Source: an uncultured Oscillospiraceae bacterium (GTDB taxonomy: Bacteria > Bacillota > Clostridia > Oscillospirales > Oscillospiraceae). Taken from it: 47,311 bases of DNA. Below are positions 40,050-47,311 of this stretch, piece by piece (position 1 is the stretch's first letter; the number at the start of each line of letters is the position of its first letter). The stretch covers positions 1 through 47,311 of the forward strand of contig CAJUNA010000019.1 of assembly GCA_910587645.1 (NCBI GenBank). Reading direction: 5' to 3'. Made by a program: the position numbers and the translations under genes. The notes under the pieces are model-generated. The model was given only the letters and a program-made list of their open reading frames with translations, had not been told where the DNA came from and made no database searches.

Positions 40050-40760
40050 ATGAATACGATCCTTTTTGATCTGGACGGGACGCTGGCCCCTTTTCAGCAG
40101 GATGAATTTATCAACGCCTATTTCGGCCTGCTGGTGAAAAAATTAACCCCTATGGGCTACCATGGGGATCAATTGATCCAAGCCCTTTGGAAAGGCGTTT
40201 CCGCAATGATAAAAAATGATGGCTCCTATACCAACCGGCAGGTGTTCTGGAAGGTTTTCACCCAGGAATTAGGCGCGCAAGCCCTCGCGCTGGAAAGCAT
40301 CCTGGACAGCTTCTATACCCAGGAGTTCGATGCTGTCCGCTCGGTGCTGCGGGGAAACCCGGACCGGAGCGGAATGCTCCGCGCCTTGCGGGAAAAAGGC
40401 TACCAGTTGGTGCTGGCGACCAATCCCATATTTCCGGCGGCGGCCCTGGAAACCAGGCTGCGGTGGGTGGGGCTGGCATCCTCGGATTTCCAATATGTGA
40501 CGGATTACGAAAATTCCCGGCACAGTAAGCCGAACCCTGACTATTACCGTGATATTCTCACCGCGGTAGACAGGCAGGGCGGCGACTGCCTGATGATCGG
40601 GAACAATCCTGTAGATGATATGTCCGCCGGTGAGGTAGGGATGGCACTTTTCCTAGTGACCGACTGTATTGAGAATCCTGAACATCTGCCGGTTAACCAG
40701 TTCCCCCATGGCTCCTTCGCGGAGTTGGAGATGATGTTGGAGGGGCTGCCGGCCTGTTAA
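40050..40760 (+). CDS. HAD-superfamily hydrolase
   Basis: A 236-residue phosphatase-like protein. Motif I is FDLDGTLAPF at residues 6-15 with both catalytic aspartates, motif II is the threonine in LVLATNP, the lysine is in SRHSKPNPDYY and motif IV is GNNPVDDMSAGE. The helical cap follows motif I, as in C1-cap enzymes. AGGAG lies 9 bases before ATG. It stands alone with its own terminator; the substrate is unknown. Confidence 0.88.
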   Translation: MNTILFDLDGTLAPFQQDEFINAYFGLLVKKLTPMGYHGDQLIQALWKGVSAMIKNDGSYTNRQVFWKVFTQELGAQALALESILDSFYTQEFDAVRSVLRGNPDRSGMLRALREKGYQLVLATNPIFPAAALETRLRWVGLASSDFQYVTDYENSRHSKPNPDYYRDILTAVDRQGGDCLMIGNNPVDDMSAGEVGMALFLVTDCIENPEHLPVNQFPHGSFAELEMMLEGLPAC

Positions 40761-40773
40761 CCAAATATGATCT

Positions 40774-40807
40774 GCCGGGACGCGCAAGCAGGGCGTTCCG
40801 GCTTTTT
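40774..40807 (+). terminator. Intrinsic terminator of the HAD gene
   Basis: GCCGG-ACGC pairs with GCGT-CCGGC around a short loop and is followed by TTTTT. Confidence 0.8.
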
Positions 40808-40872
40808 GTGCGGTTTATAAAGCTTCCACCAGGGGTATGGTTTGTTTTTTGGAGAAAAATGCAAAAATATAC

Positions 40873-40901
40873 TTGACATTCTGGTTGGTGGATGGTGTAT
40901 C
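40873..40901 (+). promoter_or_regulatory. Candidate promoter of the ABC exporter operon
   Basis: TTGACA (40873-40878), 17 bases, TGTATC (40896-40901), a good -35 with a weak -10, then AAAGGAGG before the start at 40935. Confidence 0.45.
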
Positions 40902-40934
40902 ACTGAAGGTAGAAAACAAAGGAGGGCTTTTCTT

Positions 40935-41657
40935 ATGCTGACTATTTCCCACTACACCAAAACCTATCCTGGCGGAAAGACTGCTGTGGATGATCTGTCG
41001 CTCCATGTCCCGGCGGGCGAGATCTGCGGCTTCATTGGCCACAACGGCGCGGGGAAAACCACAACCTTGCGGGCTGTGTCCGGCGTCATGAGCTTTACCC
41101 AGGGGACAATCACCATTGACAGCCATGATATCCGCGCAGACCCGGTGGCGGCGAAAGCCGTAACCGCTTTCCTGCCGGACAATCCCGACCTCTATGAGTT
41201 TATGAGCGGCATTGAATATCTCAACCTGATCGCGGATCTCTACGACATCACCGCCTGGGAGAGGGAGGAGCGCATCCGGCTCTACAGCGGGAGCTTCCAG
41301 CTGACCCAGGATTTGGGTAGCGCGATTGCCAGTTATTCCCATGGCATGAAGCAAAAGCTGGCAATTATCTCCGCGCTCATCCGGAAGCCAAAGCTGCTGG
41401 TGCTGGACGAACCCTTTGTGGGGCTGGATCCAGCGGCGGCGCATCTGCTTAAAGGATACCTGCGGGAGCTGTGCAATGAGGGCGGGGCGGTATTTTTCTC
41501 CACCCATGTACTGGAAGTGGCGGAAAAGTTGTGTGATACCATTGCCATTATCAAGAACGGGCGGCTGGTGCGGCACGGGCCTACCCAGGAGGTCGTGGGG
41601 GATTCCAGCCTGGAGGATGTATTCCTGGGTCTTGCGGAGAACGGAGGGGCGCAATGA
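40935..41657 (+). CDS. ABC transporter ATP-binding protein
   Basis: A 240-residue ATPase subunit. Walker A is GHNGAGKTT (about residue 38), the signature appears as SYSHGMKQKLAI (in place of LSGGQ), Walker B is LLVLDEPFVGLDP and the H-loop is FFSTHVLE. The subfamily is that of drug or lipid exporters with a separate permease. ATG at 40935 has AAAGGAGG upstream; an in-frame ATG at 40842 precedes the promoter boxes. It overlaps the permease gene by four bases (ATGA). The substrate is unknown. Confidence 0.93.
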   Translation: MLTISHYTKTYPGGKTAVDDLSLHVPAGEICGFIGHNGAGKTTTLRAVSGVMSFTQGTITIDSHDIRADPVAAKAVTAFLPDNPDLYEFMSGIEYLNLIADLYDITAWEREERIRLYSGSFQLTQDLGSAIASYSHGMKQKLAIISALIRKPKLLVLDEPFVGLDPAAAHLLKGYLRELCNEGGAVFFSTHVLEVAEKLCDTIAIIKNGRLVRHGPTQEVVGDSSLEDVFLGLAENGGAQ

Positions 41658-43249
41658 GAAAGTTTTTTATTTTGTCTAAAGTCCAGCTCCGTGCGCTGCT
41701 GACATCCTTCCGGGTGGGCGGCGGCAGGAAGCGGGCCTTTTCCGGATGGACGGCGCTGCTGCTCATGGCGGGGCTGTGCCTGTACATTTCCGGCATCTAC
41801 AGTTTTTCCCTGGGGGGACAGTTGGCTGCGGCGGGGTGCCTGGAGCTGCTTTTGCTGCTGATGCCCACCCTGGCGGTGATGGCGGGACTGATGTTTACCG
41901 CCTTTGCCGCCCAGGGAGTGGTATTCGGAGGGAAGGACGCAGATCTGCTGCTGTCCATGCCTGTGGGGGCATTTACGGTTCTGTTGGCAAAACTGATGGC
42001 ACTGTACGCGGAAAATCTGGTATTCTGTGGGTTTTTAGTACTGCCCGCCGGGGCCGCGTGGCTGTGGTTCGGCGGAGGTGGGGGCGTCATGTTCCTGGCG
42101 CGGCTGGCCGTGGGGACGCTGTTTTTGACGCTGCTGCCTACGGTGCTAAGCCTGGCGGCGGGGTTCCTGCTGAGCTGGCTGGGGGGCCGGGCAGGAAACC
42201 GGAAGGTTATCAATCTGCTATTGTACGCCCTCTTGCTGGTGGTAGTGTTCTTTGTGATAATCCAAATGAACGTTGGAACCGGCGCTATCATCTCTGGAAC
42301 CATGGGCGGAGACCCGTCCGGAGCATGGACAGGCTGGGGCGTGCCCTTCCTGCTGTTCCAGCGGGGCGTATGCGGGGACTGGGAGACACTGGTGATGTTC
42401 TGCCTGCTGGCATCGGTTCCGGTTTTGGCAGCGGCGTGGCTGTTTGCGCGGTACTATCAGGCGGTTCTAACCGGGCTGCACAGCCACGGGAAACGTCCGG
42501 CCTACCGGCTGGGCCGTCTCCGGGCGGCGGGGCGGCGGAAAGCTCTGCTGAAAAAGGAAGCCGCCCGGTATTTCGGGACGCCTATCTACCTCTTTAACAC
42601 CGGCATCGGGCTGATCCTGATGGTTCTGGCCGGTGGAGCGGCGGCGGTTATGGGAAGGAATCTGCTGGATCAGGTTGCCCTGGCAGGATTGGAAGGCTTT
42701 CCGCTGCTGACATTATCGGCGGCAGCCGTTGGGTTCCTGCTGGCCACGGTGGCGGTTACCGGATCGTCCATCAGCCTGGAGGGGCGATATCTTTGGATCT
42801 TGAAGGAGTCCCCTGTCCCCGCCCGGGAGGCCTTAGATGCCAAGGCCGGATTTCAATTGCTGCTGTGCGGCCCCTGCGTGCTGGTGTGTGTGGGCGGATT
42901 GACCTTTGGGCTGGGACTGGCGGTGGCGGAGGGTGCTGTTCTGGCGGCGTTTGGGCTGGCTTTCGCCCTGTTTACCGCGCCGTTTGGGCTGGCAGTCAAT
43001 CTGTTGTTCCCTAAGCTGGACGCGGTGAACGACATGGTGGTGGTCAAGCAGTCCTTGGCGGCGGTTCTGTCCACTTTCGGCGGCATAGGCGCGGCGCTGG
43101 CGTGTACGGCGCTGGTCTGGGGCTTGTCTGGGCTGCTGGGGGAACTGGCCGCGCTGGGGATCTGTACGGTTCTGCTGCTGGTGGGAAGCTTCGCGGCGTA
43201 CCGGTGGCTGCATACCCGGGGTGTGGAACGGTTCGGGGCTCTTTTGTGA
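41654..43249 (+). CDS. ABC transporter permease
   Basis: A 531-residue protein with about ten to twelve hydrophobic segments (for example ALLLMAGLCLYISGIYSF, LLLLMPTLAVMAGLMFTAFA, VINLLLYALLLVVVFFVII and a C-terminal AALGICTVLLLVGSFAAY). A central cytoplasmic part contains RLGRLRAAGRRKALLKKEAARYF in shortened view, with KKEAARYFGTP matching ABC-2-like export permeases. It is the membrane partner of the ATPase, with which it overlaps by four bases. Direction of transport is presumed outward. Confidence 0.85.
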   Translation: MRKFFILSKVQLRALLTSFRVGGGRKRAFSGWTALLLMAGLCLYISGIYSFSLGGQLAAAGCLELLLLLMPTLAVMAGLMFTAFAAQGVVFGGKDADLLLSMPVGAFTVLLAKLMALYAENLVFCGFLVLPAGAAWLWFGGGGGVMFLARLAVGTLFLTLLPTVLSLAAGFLLSWLGGRAGNRKVINLLLYALLLVVVFFVIIQMNVGTGAIISGTMGGDPSGAWTGWGVPFLLFQRGVCGDWETLVMFCLLASVPVLAAAWLFARYYQAVLTGLHSHGKRPAYRLGRLRAAGRRKALLKKEAARYFGTPIYLFNTGIGLILMVLAGGAAAVMGRNLLDQVALAGLEGFPLLTLSAAAVGFLLATVAVTGSSISLEGRYLWILKESPVPAREALDAKAGFQLLLCGPCVLVCVGGLTFGLGLAVAEGAVLAAFGLAFALFTAPFGLAVNLLFPKLDAVNDMVVVKQSLAAVLSTFGGIGAALACTALVWGLSGLLGELAALGICTVLLLVGSFAAYRWLHTRGVERFGALL

Positions 43250-43339
43250 GGGTACGGGGCTGTTTCCCACTGGAAATGCTGGCGGAGTGCCTTTTCCCAT
43301 GTGCCCGCCCTGGCTCTAGCGGAATTTTTGCCGCTTTCC

Positions 43340-43368
43340 TTGCGCCGGGGCGGGAAATTTGCTATAAT
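43340..43368 (+). promoter_or_regulatory. Promoter of holA
   Basis: TTGCGC (43340-43345), 17 bases, TATAAT (43363-43368), about 30 bases before ATG. The gap after the permease stop (43250-43339) shows no clear terminator. Confidence 0.65.
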
Positions 43369-43397
43369 GAGAAAAAACATGGACGGGAGGATTTGCC

Positions 43398-44447
43398 ATG
43401 GCTGTCAAACGGAAAACCGCGGATACGGGCTTGGCGCAGCTAAAGGAGGCGCTGTCCGGCGGGGTGCTGGGGAATGTTTACATCTTTCACGGGGAGGAGA
43501 GCTACCTGCGGGAGTTCTATCTCTCGGAGATGAAAAAGTCACTGGTGGCGGGGTTCGAGAGCTTTAACTACCACAAGCTGGAGGGCAAGGGGCTGACCGT
43601 TCAGAACTTGACGGAGACGGTGGAGGCTATGCCTATGATGGCCCAGCGAACCATGGTACAGGTGGTGGACTGGGATCTTTACAAGCTTAACGAGGAACAA
43701 CGCAACGGCCTGGCTGCCCTGTTGGAGGATTTCCCGCCCTACTGCTGCCTGGTGATCGTCTACGACCAGATCGAGTACAAGCCAAACAAAACCTACAAAA
43801 AGCTATACGCCGCCTTGGACAAGCACGCCCAGGCGGTGAAGTTCGAGGAACAAAGCCAAAACGAAATCCTGAAATGGGTGGCGAAGCGGTTCAAAGCGGC
43901 GGGGCACACCATTGATGCGCCTACGGCGGAGCATCTGCTGTTTACCTGCGGCAGTTTGATGAACGGGTTGATCCCGGAGATCGGGAAAATCGCCGCTTAC
44001 GCCAAAAATGAGCGGATCACCAAGGCTGACATCGATGCGGTGGCTGCGCCGGTGCTGGAAGCCCAGGTGTTTGAGATGACTAACGCGGTGTCCAAGGGGA
44101 ATTTTGACCGTGCCGCCGGGGTGCTGGGAACCCTGCTGAAATGGCAGGAGGAGCCGTTTATGCTGTTGGCTCTCATGGGGAAGGAGCTGCGAAAGCTCCA
44201 CACTGCCCGGATTGCACTGGACACAGGGAAGGATAAGTTCTGGCTCATGGAGCGGTGGAACATGCGCTCGGACTATCCGGCACGGCTGCTGCTGGACAAC
44301 GCGGGACGGGTTAGCCGGGATTGGTGCGCCAGGGCGGTAAAGCGGTGCTATGAGGTGGACTTACGGATCAAAAGCGTGGGCGGCGTGGATGGCGCGGATG
44401 AATTGAAGCTGCTGCTGATGGAGCTTGCCCAGGGCGCGAGATCCTAA
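43398..44447 (+). CDS. holA: DNA polymerase III delta subunit (clamp loader)
   Basis: A 349-residue AAA+-fold subunit that opens the sliding clamp. GNVYIFHGEESYLREFYLSE near residues 24-43 is the HolA start, VEAMPMMAQRTMVQVVDW follows, and TKADIDAVAAPVLEAQVFEM (about 210-230) with a helical C-terminal domain (EEPFMLLALMGKELRKL) complete the fold. No Walker A is present, as expected for delta. GGGAGG lies 7 bases before ATG. rnmV follows after 89 bases. Confidence 0.92.
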   Translation: MAVKRKTADTGLAQLKEALSGGVLGNVYIFHGEESYLREFYLSEMKKSLVAGFESFNYHKLEGKGLTVQNLTETVEAMPMMAQRTMVQVVDWDLYKLNEEQRNGLAALLEDFPPYCCLVIVYDQIEYKPNKTYKKLYAALDKHAQAVKFEEQSQNEILKWVAKRFKAAGHTIDAPTAEHLLFTCGSLMNGLIPEIGKIAAYAKNERITKADIDAVAAPVLEAQVFEMTNAVSKGNFDRAAGVLGTLLKWQEEPFMLLALMGKELRKLHTARIALDTGKDKFWLMERWNMRSDYPARLLLDNAGRVSRDWCARAVKRCYEVDLRIKSVGGVDGADELKLLLMELAQGARS

Positions 44448-44536
44448 ATCCTGGGTGGACGGCTATTTGGCATTTTTTCGCAGTGAGGGGCTAGGGCTGC
44501 CTGGGAACGAGAACGGAGATTCGTAGGGAATGTGTT

Positions 44537-45121
44537 ATGAGAAAAATTCGGGAAGTCATCGTTGTGGAAGGCCGTTACGATAAAAATACCCTCAAGCAGG
44601 TGGTGGACGCCACGGTAGTGGAAACCAACGGCTTTGGTGTGTTCAACGATAAGGAGCGTCTGGCGCTGCTGCGGCGGCTGGCAGGGGAGCGGGGGCTGAT
44701 CCTGCTTACCGACAGCGATGGGGCGGGGTTCGTCATCCGGAACTTTTTAAAAGGGGCTATCCCGAAAAACCGGCTGAAACAGGCCTACATTCCAGATATT
44801 TACGGCAAAGAGCGGCGAAAGGCCGCTCCCGGCAAAGAAGGAAAGCTGGGTGTGGAGGGGATGCGGCCAGAAGTACTGCTCCAAGCCCTGGAGCGGGCGG
44901 GAGCCACCTTTGAGGATGGCGGCACCGCCCGGACGGGACGGGAGATTACCAAAGCGGACTTGTATGCCCTGGGCCTGACCGGCGCGCCGGACAGCGGGGC
45001 GAAGCGGGCCGCACTTCTGAAAAAGCTGGGCCTGCCAGAGCGGATGACCGCCAACGCCATGCTGGAAGCACTGAACCTGCTGTATACGAGAGAGGAGCTT
45101 TTTGGGGATGAAAACGGATGA
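44537..45121 (+). CDS. rnmV: Ribonuclease M5 (5S rRNA maturation, Toprim)
   Basis: A 194-residue Toprim nuclease that trims precursor 5S rRNA with ribosomal protein L18. The Toprim glutamate is in VIVVEGRYDKNTL at residues 7-19 and the DxD in LLTDSDGAGFVIRN. YGKERRKAAPGKEGKLGVEG is characteristic of RNase M5. The length fits the family (about 180-190). ATG has AGGGAA nearby. Its end overlaps the following acetyltransferase gene by 14 bases. Confidence 0.93.
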   Translation: MRKIREVIVVEGRYDKNTLKQVVDATVVETNGFGVFNDKERLALLRRLAGERGLILLTDSDGAGFVIRNFLKGAIPKNRLKQAYIPDIYGKERRKAAPGKEGKLGVEGMRPEVLLQALERAGATFEDGGTARTGREITKADLYALGLTGAPDSGAKRAALLKKLGLPERMTANAMLEALNLLYTREELFGDENG

Positions 45122-45839
45122 TCTGGCACGTCTCGCCCCGCTGTTTGACGGCTGGGAAGAGACTATGGTGTGGTCTTGCCTACAGGGAGTCATGGGGGAA
45201 GCCTACGCCAATGAGGACTTTTCTTCCGGATTAATTGTCAACCGGGACTTCTGCTTTCTGGCCGGGAAGCCGGATGGGACACTGCTGGAATGGGCCAGGG
45301 GGCCTATTCTGGTTCCAAGAACGGCGGACTGGGAGCCCTTGATTGAAAAAATATTTGGGGACAGAGCCGTCCGGGAAATCCGGTATGCCATCAAAAAAGA
45401 ACCTGGTGTATTTGACCGGGAGCGGCTGGAGGGCTTTGCCGCCGCGCTGCCGGAGGGGTACACGCTGCGGCTGATTGATGAGGAGCTGGTGCCAGTTTTA
45501 CTGGCGGAGACATGGTCGAGGGATTTCTGCGCTGCTTTTGACAGTCCCGAGGACTGCTGCAAGCGGGGCGTTGGTGTTGTAGCCATGTATGAAGGCGCAC
45601 CGGTGGCGGGAGCCGGATCCTACTGTGTCTACCGGGGCGGCATTGAGGTGGAGATCGACACCCGGGAAGGCCACCGGCAGCGGGGCCTTGCCACAGCCTG
45701 TGGCGCAAGGTTAATCTTGGAGTGCCTGGATCGGGGGCTGTACCCGAGCTGGGATGCCATCAACCTACGGAGCGCCGCGCTGGCGGAAAAGCTGGGGTAT
45801 GGCCCCGGGGAACCGTATTCAACATACTGGATTGGATAA
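45108..45839 (+). CDS. GNAT-related acetyltransferase
   Basis: A 243-residue protein. The N-terminal half (residues 1-110) is a domain I do not recognise (EETMVWSCLQGVMGEAYAN). The C-terminal half is GNAT-like: GGIEVEIDTREGHRQRGLAT with the acetyl-CoA loop, ACGARLILECLDRG and the final AALAEKLGY. ATG at 45108 is chosen because GAGGAG lies about 10 bases upstream; a TTG at 45102 is the alternative. It overlaps rnmV by 14 bases, so the two are coupled. A terminator follows. Substrate unknown. Confidence 0.82.
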   Translation: MKTDDLARLAPLFDGWEETMVWSCLQGVMGEAYANEDFSSGLIVNRDFCFLAGKPDGTLLEWARGPILVPRTADWEPLIEKIFGDRAVREIRYAIKKEPGVFDRERLEGFAAALPEGYTLRLIDEELVPVLLAETWSRDFCAAFDSPEDCCKRGVGVVAMYEGAPVAGAGSYCVYRGGIEVEIDTREGHRQRGLATACGARLILECLDRGLYPSWDAINLRSAALAEKLGYGPGEPYSTYWIG

Positions 45840-45850
45840 GAGACAGAAAG

Positions 45851-45892
45851 AACGGGACGGATTGCCAAGGCATTCCGTCCCGTTGCTTTTTG
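45851..45892 (+). terminator. Intrinsic terminator of the holA-rnmV-acetyltransferase run
   Basis: AACGGGACGGA pairs perfectly with TCCGTCCCGTT around a 12-base loop and is followed by GCTTTTTG. Confidence 0.88.
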
Positions 45893-45910
45893 TGAGGAAT
45901 AAAGATAGCG

Positions 45911-46459
45911 TTAATATGTGCTGTGGCCCTGCCAGTTCTGGGAAGCGGCGCAGTAGGGGACGCCCTTGACATTGTGGAACTGGACGAATTTCAGTGAATA
46001 CAGGTCACCGGAGATGTAACGCTCATAGTCGGGCTGGTAAAGGACGATGTAGTCCGTGCCTACCGAATGGAGGATCCCTTGCCAGGTAACAGGCTGGTTT
46101 GGTCCCACTTGAAAGGTGGCAACCACGAAATAACCAAGATTCCGGTTCAGCAGGCTGCGCAGGGACGCCTGATAGGCTTCCTCCGCTCCGGCTGGCATGT
46201 GGGTGGCCGCCATGTCCACAGGGTTTTTCATTCGTTGGCTCTGGGCTGCGGCGCTGGAAATGCTGCCAAGGGTTTCGCCATTCATTCCATGGATAGGAAC
46301 CTGCACGGCATTGGATTGATCGGGGACAGGCTGGGGCTGGGGTTGGTTTTGGCTGGGGTCGCCGTAGACCCAACTGTCAGTCCGTCCTTCGATAGGCATA
46401 AAGTAGCCGGTTTCGTCTGGCGCGGCAGGTATGTTTTGGTTTGCTGCTTGCTGCATCAT
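45911..46459 (-). CDS. gerQ: GerQ-like spore coat protein
   Basis: A 182-residue protein with a Gln/Pro-rich N-terminal half (GDPSQNQPQPQPVPDQSNA) and a C-terminal domain, about residues 95-165, that resembles GerQ: SLLNRNLGYFVVATFQ, TWQGILHSVGTDYIVLYQPD and YSLKFVQFHN. In Bacillus, GerQ is a coat protein needed to keep the cortex hydrolase CwlJ in the spore coat. The gene directly follows cwlJ (18 bases), the same pairing as in Bacillus, which supports both calls. GAGGAG lies 6 bases before ATG. Confidence 0.75.
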   Translation of the reverse strand: MMQQAANQNIPAAPDETGYFMPIEGRTDSWVYGDPSQNQPQPQPVPDQSNAVQVPIHGMNGETLGSISSAAAQSQRMKNPVDMAATHMPAGAEEAYQASLRSLLNRNLGYFVVATFQVGPNQPVTWQGILHSVGTDYIVLYQPDYERYISGDLYSLKFVQFHNVKGVPYCAASQNWQGHSTY

Positions 46460-46477
46460 GTACCACTCCTCATTAAA

Positions 46478-46918
46478 TTATGTGCGGTAGTAGGCTGGCG
46501 TTGGATTATAAAAGCAATGGTCGCCGATCCGGGTCTGCCAGTAGCCTACGGTGGTGGGAAAATTGTTGCGGCATTTGGGGCTGAAGGGGTTGTAGAACCA
46601 GAGGGATTCCGCTACATCCGGCAGGCGGTTGCCGGCGATGGCCCAGTCGGCTATCTCATAGTGGATCGCTTCCGGGCGCATATTGTAGATGTTCTGGGGA
46701 TTGTACGCGCCGCCCTCCGTTTCGCTGGCGCATACGAATTGATAGGGCTGGAAGATGATGTTGCGGATGCTGCCTTGCCCTACCCGCGCGTATTCGCCTC
46801 CAGTGGCGTGAACCCGGTTCATTACTACCCCGGCTACCGCTTTCATGCCGTCTGTCCCTTCTCCGCCCGCCTCGCACTCAATAAGCCGGGCGAGCAGCTC
46901 TCGATCAGAGTAAGCCAT
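46478..46918 (-). CDS. cwlJ: CwlJ-like spore cortex-lytic hydrolase
   Basis: A 146-residue SleB/CwlJ-type cell wall hydrolase acting on spore cortex during germination. The catalytic glutamate region is LLARLIECEAGGEGTDGMKA at residues 8-27, then AVAGVVMNRVH and IIFQPYQFVC, and the C-terminal WFYNP. There is no signal peptide, as in CwlJ (coat-located) and unlike SleB. AGGAGAG lies 9 bases before ATG. A mother-cell-type -10 box is seen upstream. It heads the cwlJ-gerQ operon. Confidence 0.88.
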   Translation of the reverse strand: MAYSDRELLARLIECEAGGEGTDGMKAVAGVVMNRVHATGGEYARVGQGSIRNIIFQPYQFVCASETEGGAYNPQNIYNMRPEAIHYEIADWAIAGNRLPDVAESLWFYNPFSPKCRNNFPTTVGYWQTRIGDHCFYNPTPAYYRT

Positions 46919-46944
46919 AGTTTATCACTCTCCTGGGCACTACC

Positions 46945-46971
46945 ATTGTATGCGGGGGGTAATAGATGGGT
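46945..46971 (-). promoter_or_regulatory. Candidate mother-cell (sigma-E/K) promoter of cwlJ-gerQ
   Basis: On the minus strand CATACAAT (46945-46952) matches the sigma-E -10 consensus and begins with the sigma-K CATA. An AC lies 17 bases upstream, as in sigma-K sites; a good sigma-E -35 is not seen. The box lies about 27 bases before the ATG. Confidence 0.4.
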
Positions 46972-47078
46972 GCAGGGGTTGAAGCCAGTGGAAACACCAG
47001 GATGTAGGGGGAGTGCATGGTTTCTTGATCCATTGCCGCCTTTTATCCAGCGAGTTTTTGGGAGGGGAATGGGTACAG

Positions 47079-47112
47079 AAAAAGGGCCCGCAGCGATTTG
47101 CTGCGAGCCCTG
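47079..47112 (-). terminator. Intrinsic terminator for a minus-strand gene beyond the right edge
   Basis: On the minus strand GGGC-CGCAGC-type arms pair (GGGCTCGCAGC with GCTGCGGGCCC, one mismatch) and are followed by five T. Confidence 0.75.
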
Positions 47113-47144
47113 TTCAGGTGCCATTATTTGAGAAACATTATGCG

Positions 47145-47192
47145 CGTCTTAAAAAAAGATGTTCTCAAGCTGTAAGCGTCTTTTTTAAGACG
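47145..47192. repeat. AT-rich inverted repeat near the right edge
   Basis: CGTCTTAAAAAAAGA (47145-47159) pairs with TCTTTTTTAAGACG (47179-47192) except for one extra A. Just beyond lie two direct copies of CACTTTGTCTG (47195-47205 and 47216-47226). Such clustered repeats are often found at insertion sequence ends; no transposase is in view. Confidence 0.5.
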
Positions 47193-47311
47193 AACACTTT
47201 GTCTGAGCATTTTGTCACTTTGTCTGCCGAGAGATGTCCATTTCCAGCATGATTTCCAACTTCAAAAAACTCAATTTCTGCAACTTTCCCCCCTATTTTC
47301 CTCTGCTTGTC

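Noticed and set aside
45985..46000. GAATACAGGT resembling the end of the palindromic element
   Set aside because: It lies within gerQ codons without the rest of the arm; chance match of about 10 bases.
47165..47311. Minus-strand frame open to the right edge (49 codons to the stop)
   Set aside because: No start in view, it crosses the direct repeats and inverted repeat, and no family is recognised.

Overview
The window looks like chromosomal DNA of a spore-forming anaerobic Clostridia bacterium of the Oscillospiraceae type (Oscillibacter/Flavonifractor-like). This rests on the GC-rich coding, strong GGAGG ribosome sites, two T-box leaders, a type III glutamine synthetase, ferredoxin-linked 2-oxoacid oxidation, a BadF-type activase, a cwlJ-gerQ germination pair and ClpC. 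No rRNA, tRNA, CRISPR array or prophage is visible. The genus is inference.

Layout. 1-1500: the 3' end of an IS21-family element, a second decayed istB copy, an AT-rich acetyltransferase and a possible relaxase scrap. 1510-7192 (minus): glnN, then prfC-cobT-cobU. 7489-8376: an acidic-tailed lipoprotein on the plus strand. 8412-13648 (minus): an acetyltransferase, a four-subunit 2-oxoacid:ferredoxin oxidoreductase, a nitrilase-family amidase, a GyrI-like fragment and ilvE, which reads as branched-chain amino acid/keto acid metabolism. 13780-16845 (minus): a MinD/ParA-like ATPase and a fused HTH-cupin-AMP-ligase. The ligase lies behind its own T-box, back to back with the T-box that drives a YcxB-like gene and valS (17345-20796).

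20983-26136 holds an unrecognised membrane protein, a solitary clpC, and a divergent ferredoxin and AbrB-like regulator. 26201-31613 (minus) encodes the activase and the dehydratase-like part of a protein that in many Clostridia is a single chain of about 1400 residues. Here the two halves are separated by a 2H phosphoesterase, an AT-rich nucleotidyltransferase-like gene and a palindromic repeat element. 31843-34556 (plus): a ModE-like regulator, a sugar-nucleotidyltransferase-like gene, an EFR1-type flavodoxin/ferredoxin and thioredoxin.

34666-39724 carries ssnA and ygfK, known as part of anaerobic purine/selenium-dependent hydroxylase loci. ssnA has a structured leader ending in an intrinsic terminator (a riboswitch candidate), and a hairpin-rich 587-bp non-coding block separates the two genes. 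40050-45839: a HAD hydrolase, an ABC exporter pair, holA, rnmV and an acetyltransferase. 45911-46918 (minus): cwlJ-gerQ. The right edge holds a terminator for a gene outside the window and repeats suggestive of an element end.

The strongest leads are the ssnA leader RNA, the T-box-controlled HTH-cupin-ligase fusion, the split activase locus with its palindromic element, the hairpin-rich block between ssnA and ygfK, and an AUG-UAG start-stop element in the leader of the release factor 3 gene. All functional readings come from reading the sequence by eye; no database search was run.
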